From positions 1 through 6,380 of the forward strand of contig JAQVHC010000070.1 in NCBI GenBank assembly GCA_028696435.1: 6,380 bases of DNA, given 5' to 3'. Shown one piece after another: positions 6,237-6,380 of the stretch; position 1 is the first letter of the stretch; every line of letters begins with the position of its first letter. The notes under the pieces were generated by a model, which did not search any database, had not been told where the DNA came from, and saw nothing but the letters and a program-made list of their open reading frames with translations. The translations under genes and the position numbers were made by a program. The DNA comes from Actinomycetota bacterium. Lineage in GTDB: Bacteria; Actinomycetota; Humimicrobiia; Humimicrobiales; Humimicrobiaceae.

Positions 6237-6380
6237 ATGCCTATTCAACCCGGTTTTACTGGTAAACAAAAGATATTGAAATATAAAGAAAAGTTATATA
6301 GAAAAATTTTAGGATACACAAATATAAGTACTACAACAAAAAGATGAATTGATTATGTGGATGGGTATAAGAATAAAAAT
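6237..6380 (+). pseudogene. possible C-terminal remnant of a tyrosine recombinase (integrase)
   Basis: The plus-strand frame from ATG 6237 gives 36 codons ending in KILGYTNISTTTKR and a TGA at 6345-6347; it then stays open to the window edge (IDYVDGYKNKN). 'LG[H/Y]xNISTT' is the box that precedes the catalytic tyrosine in XerC/D-type and phage integrases ('LLGHxxISTTxxY'). Here the His of LGH is Tyr, and the nucleophilic tyrosine falls where Arg and the stop now stand. The RH motif expected about 21 residues earlier is not seen. There is no ribosome site. If real it is heavily decayed. The match rests on about nine residues, so chance similarity is a live alternative, and more sequence to the right might change the reading. 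Confidence 0.3.

Noticed and set aside
6255..6266. Palindrome TTTAC-TG-GTAAA
   Set aside because: Only 5-bp arms, no gene or promoter beside it.

Overview
The window is an AT-rich piece of bacterial chromosome (G+C about one third by eye; AGA/AGG and ATA codons are frequent) carrying a protein-quality-control cluster. All four intact genes lie on the minus strand, in transcription order tig (trigger factor), clpP (protease subunit), clpX (AAA+ unfoldase), valS (valyl-tRNA synthetase, cut by the window edge at base 1). The reading frames are clean and the active-site motifs are present, so these are working housekeeping genes.

Layout from the right. Bases 6380-5787 hold no intact gene. They contain a possible tyrosine-recombinase remnant (6237-6380, +), a 104-bp nested palindrome (6099-6202), the 3' end of a decayed VapC/PIN toxin gene (5953-6066, +), and then the leader of tig with a TATAAT -10 box and a hairpin just upstream of the ribosome binding site. 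tig runs 5786-4344 from a TTG start, clpP follows after 41 nt (4302-3712), and a 179-nt AT-rich spacer separates it from clpX. That spacer holds a 34-bp imperfect palindrome that resembles the actinobacterial HspR (HAIR) operator. clpX ends one base before the valS start, so these two are almost certainly co-transcribed and translationally coupled.

How they work together: trigger factor meets nascent chains at the ribosome exit, ClpX unfolds tagged or misfolded proteins and feeds them to the ClpP chamber, and ValS charges tRNA-Val. ValS has no direct role in proteolysis; its place appears to be inherited gene order. The order tig-clpP-clpX-valS, with no lon after clpX, recalls Actinobacteria (tig-clpP1-clpP2-clpX then valS-folC), but low G+C and a single clpP do not fit a classical actinobacterium. 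A deep-branching or uncultured low-G+C lineage is my guess; the phylum cannot be settled from this window.

I see no wholly new system here. The points most worth following are the clpX operator-like palindrome, the tig leader hairpin, and the scar of mobile or toxin genes upstream of tig.
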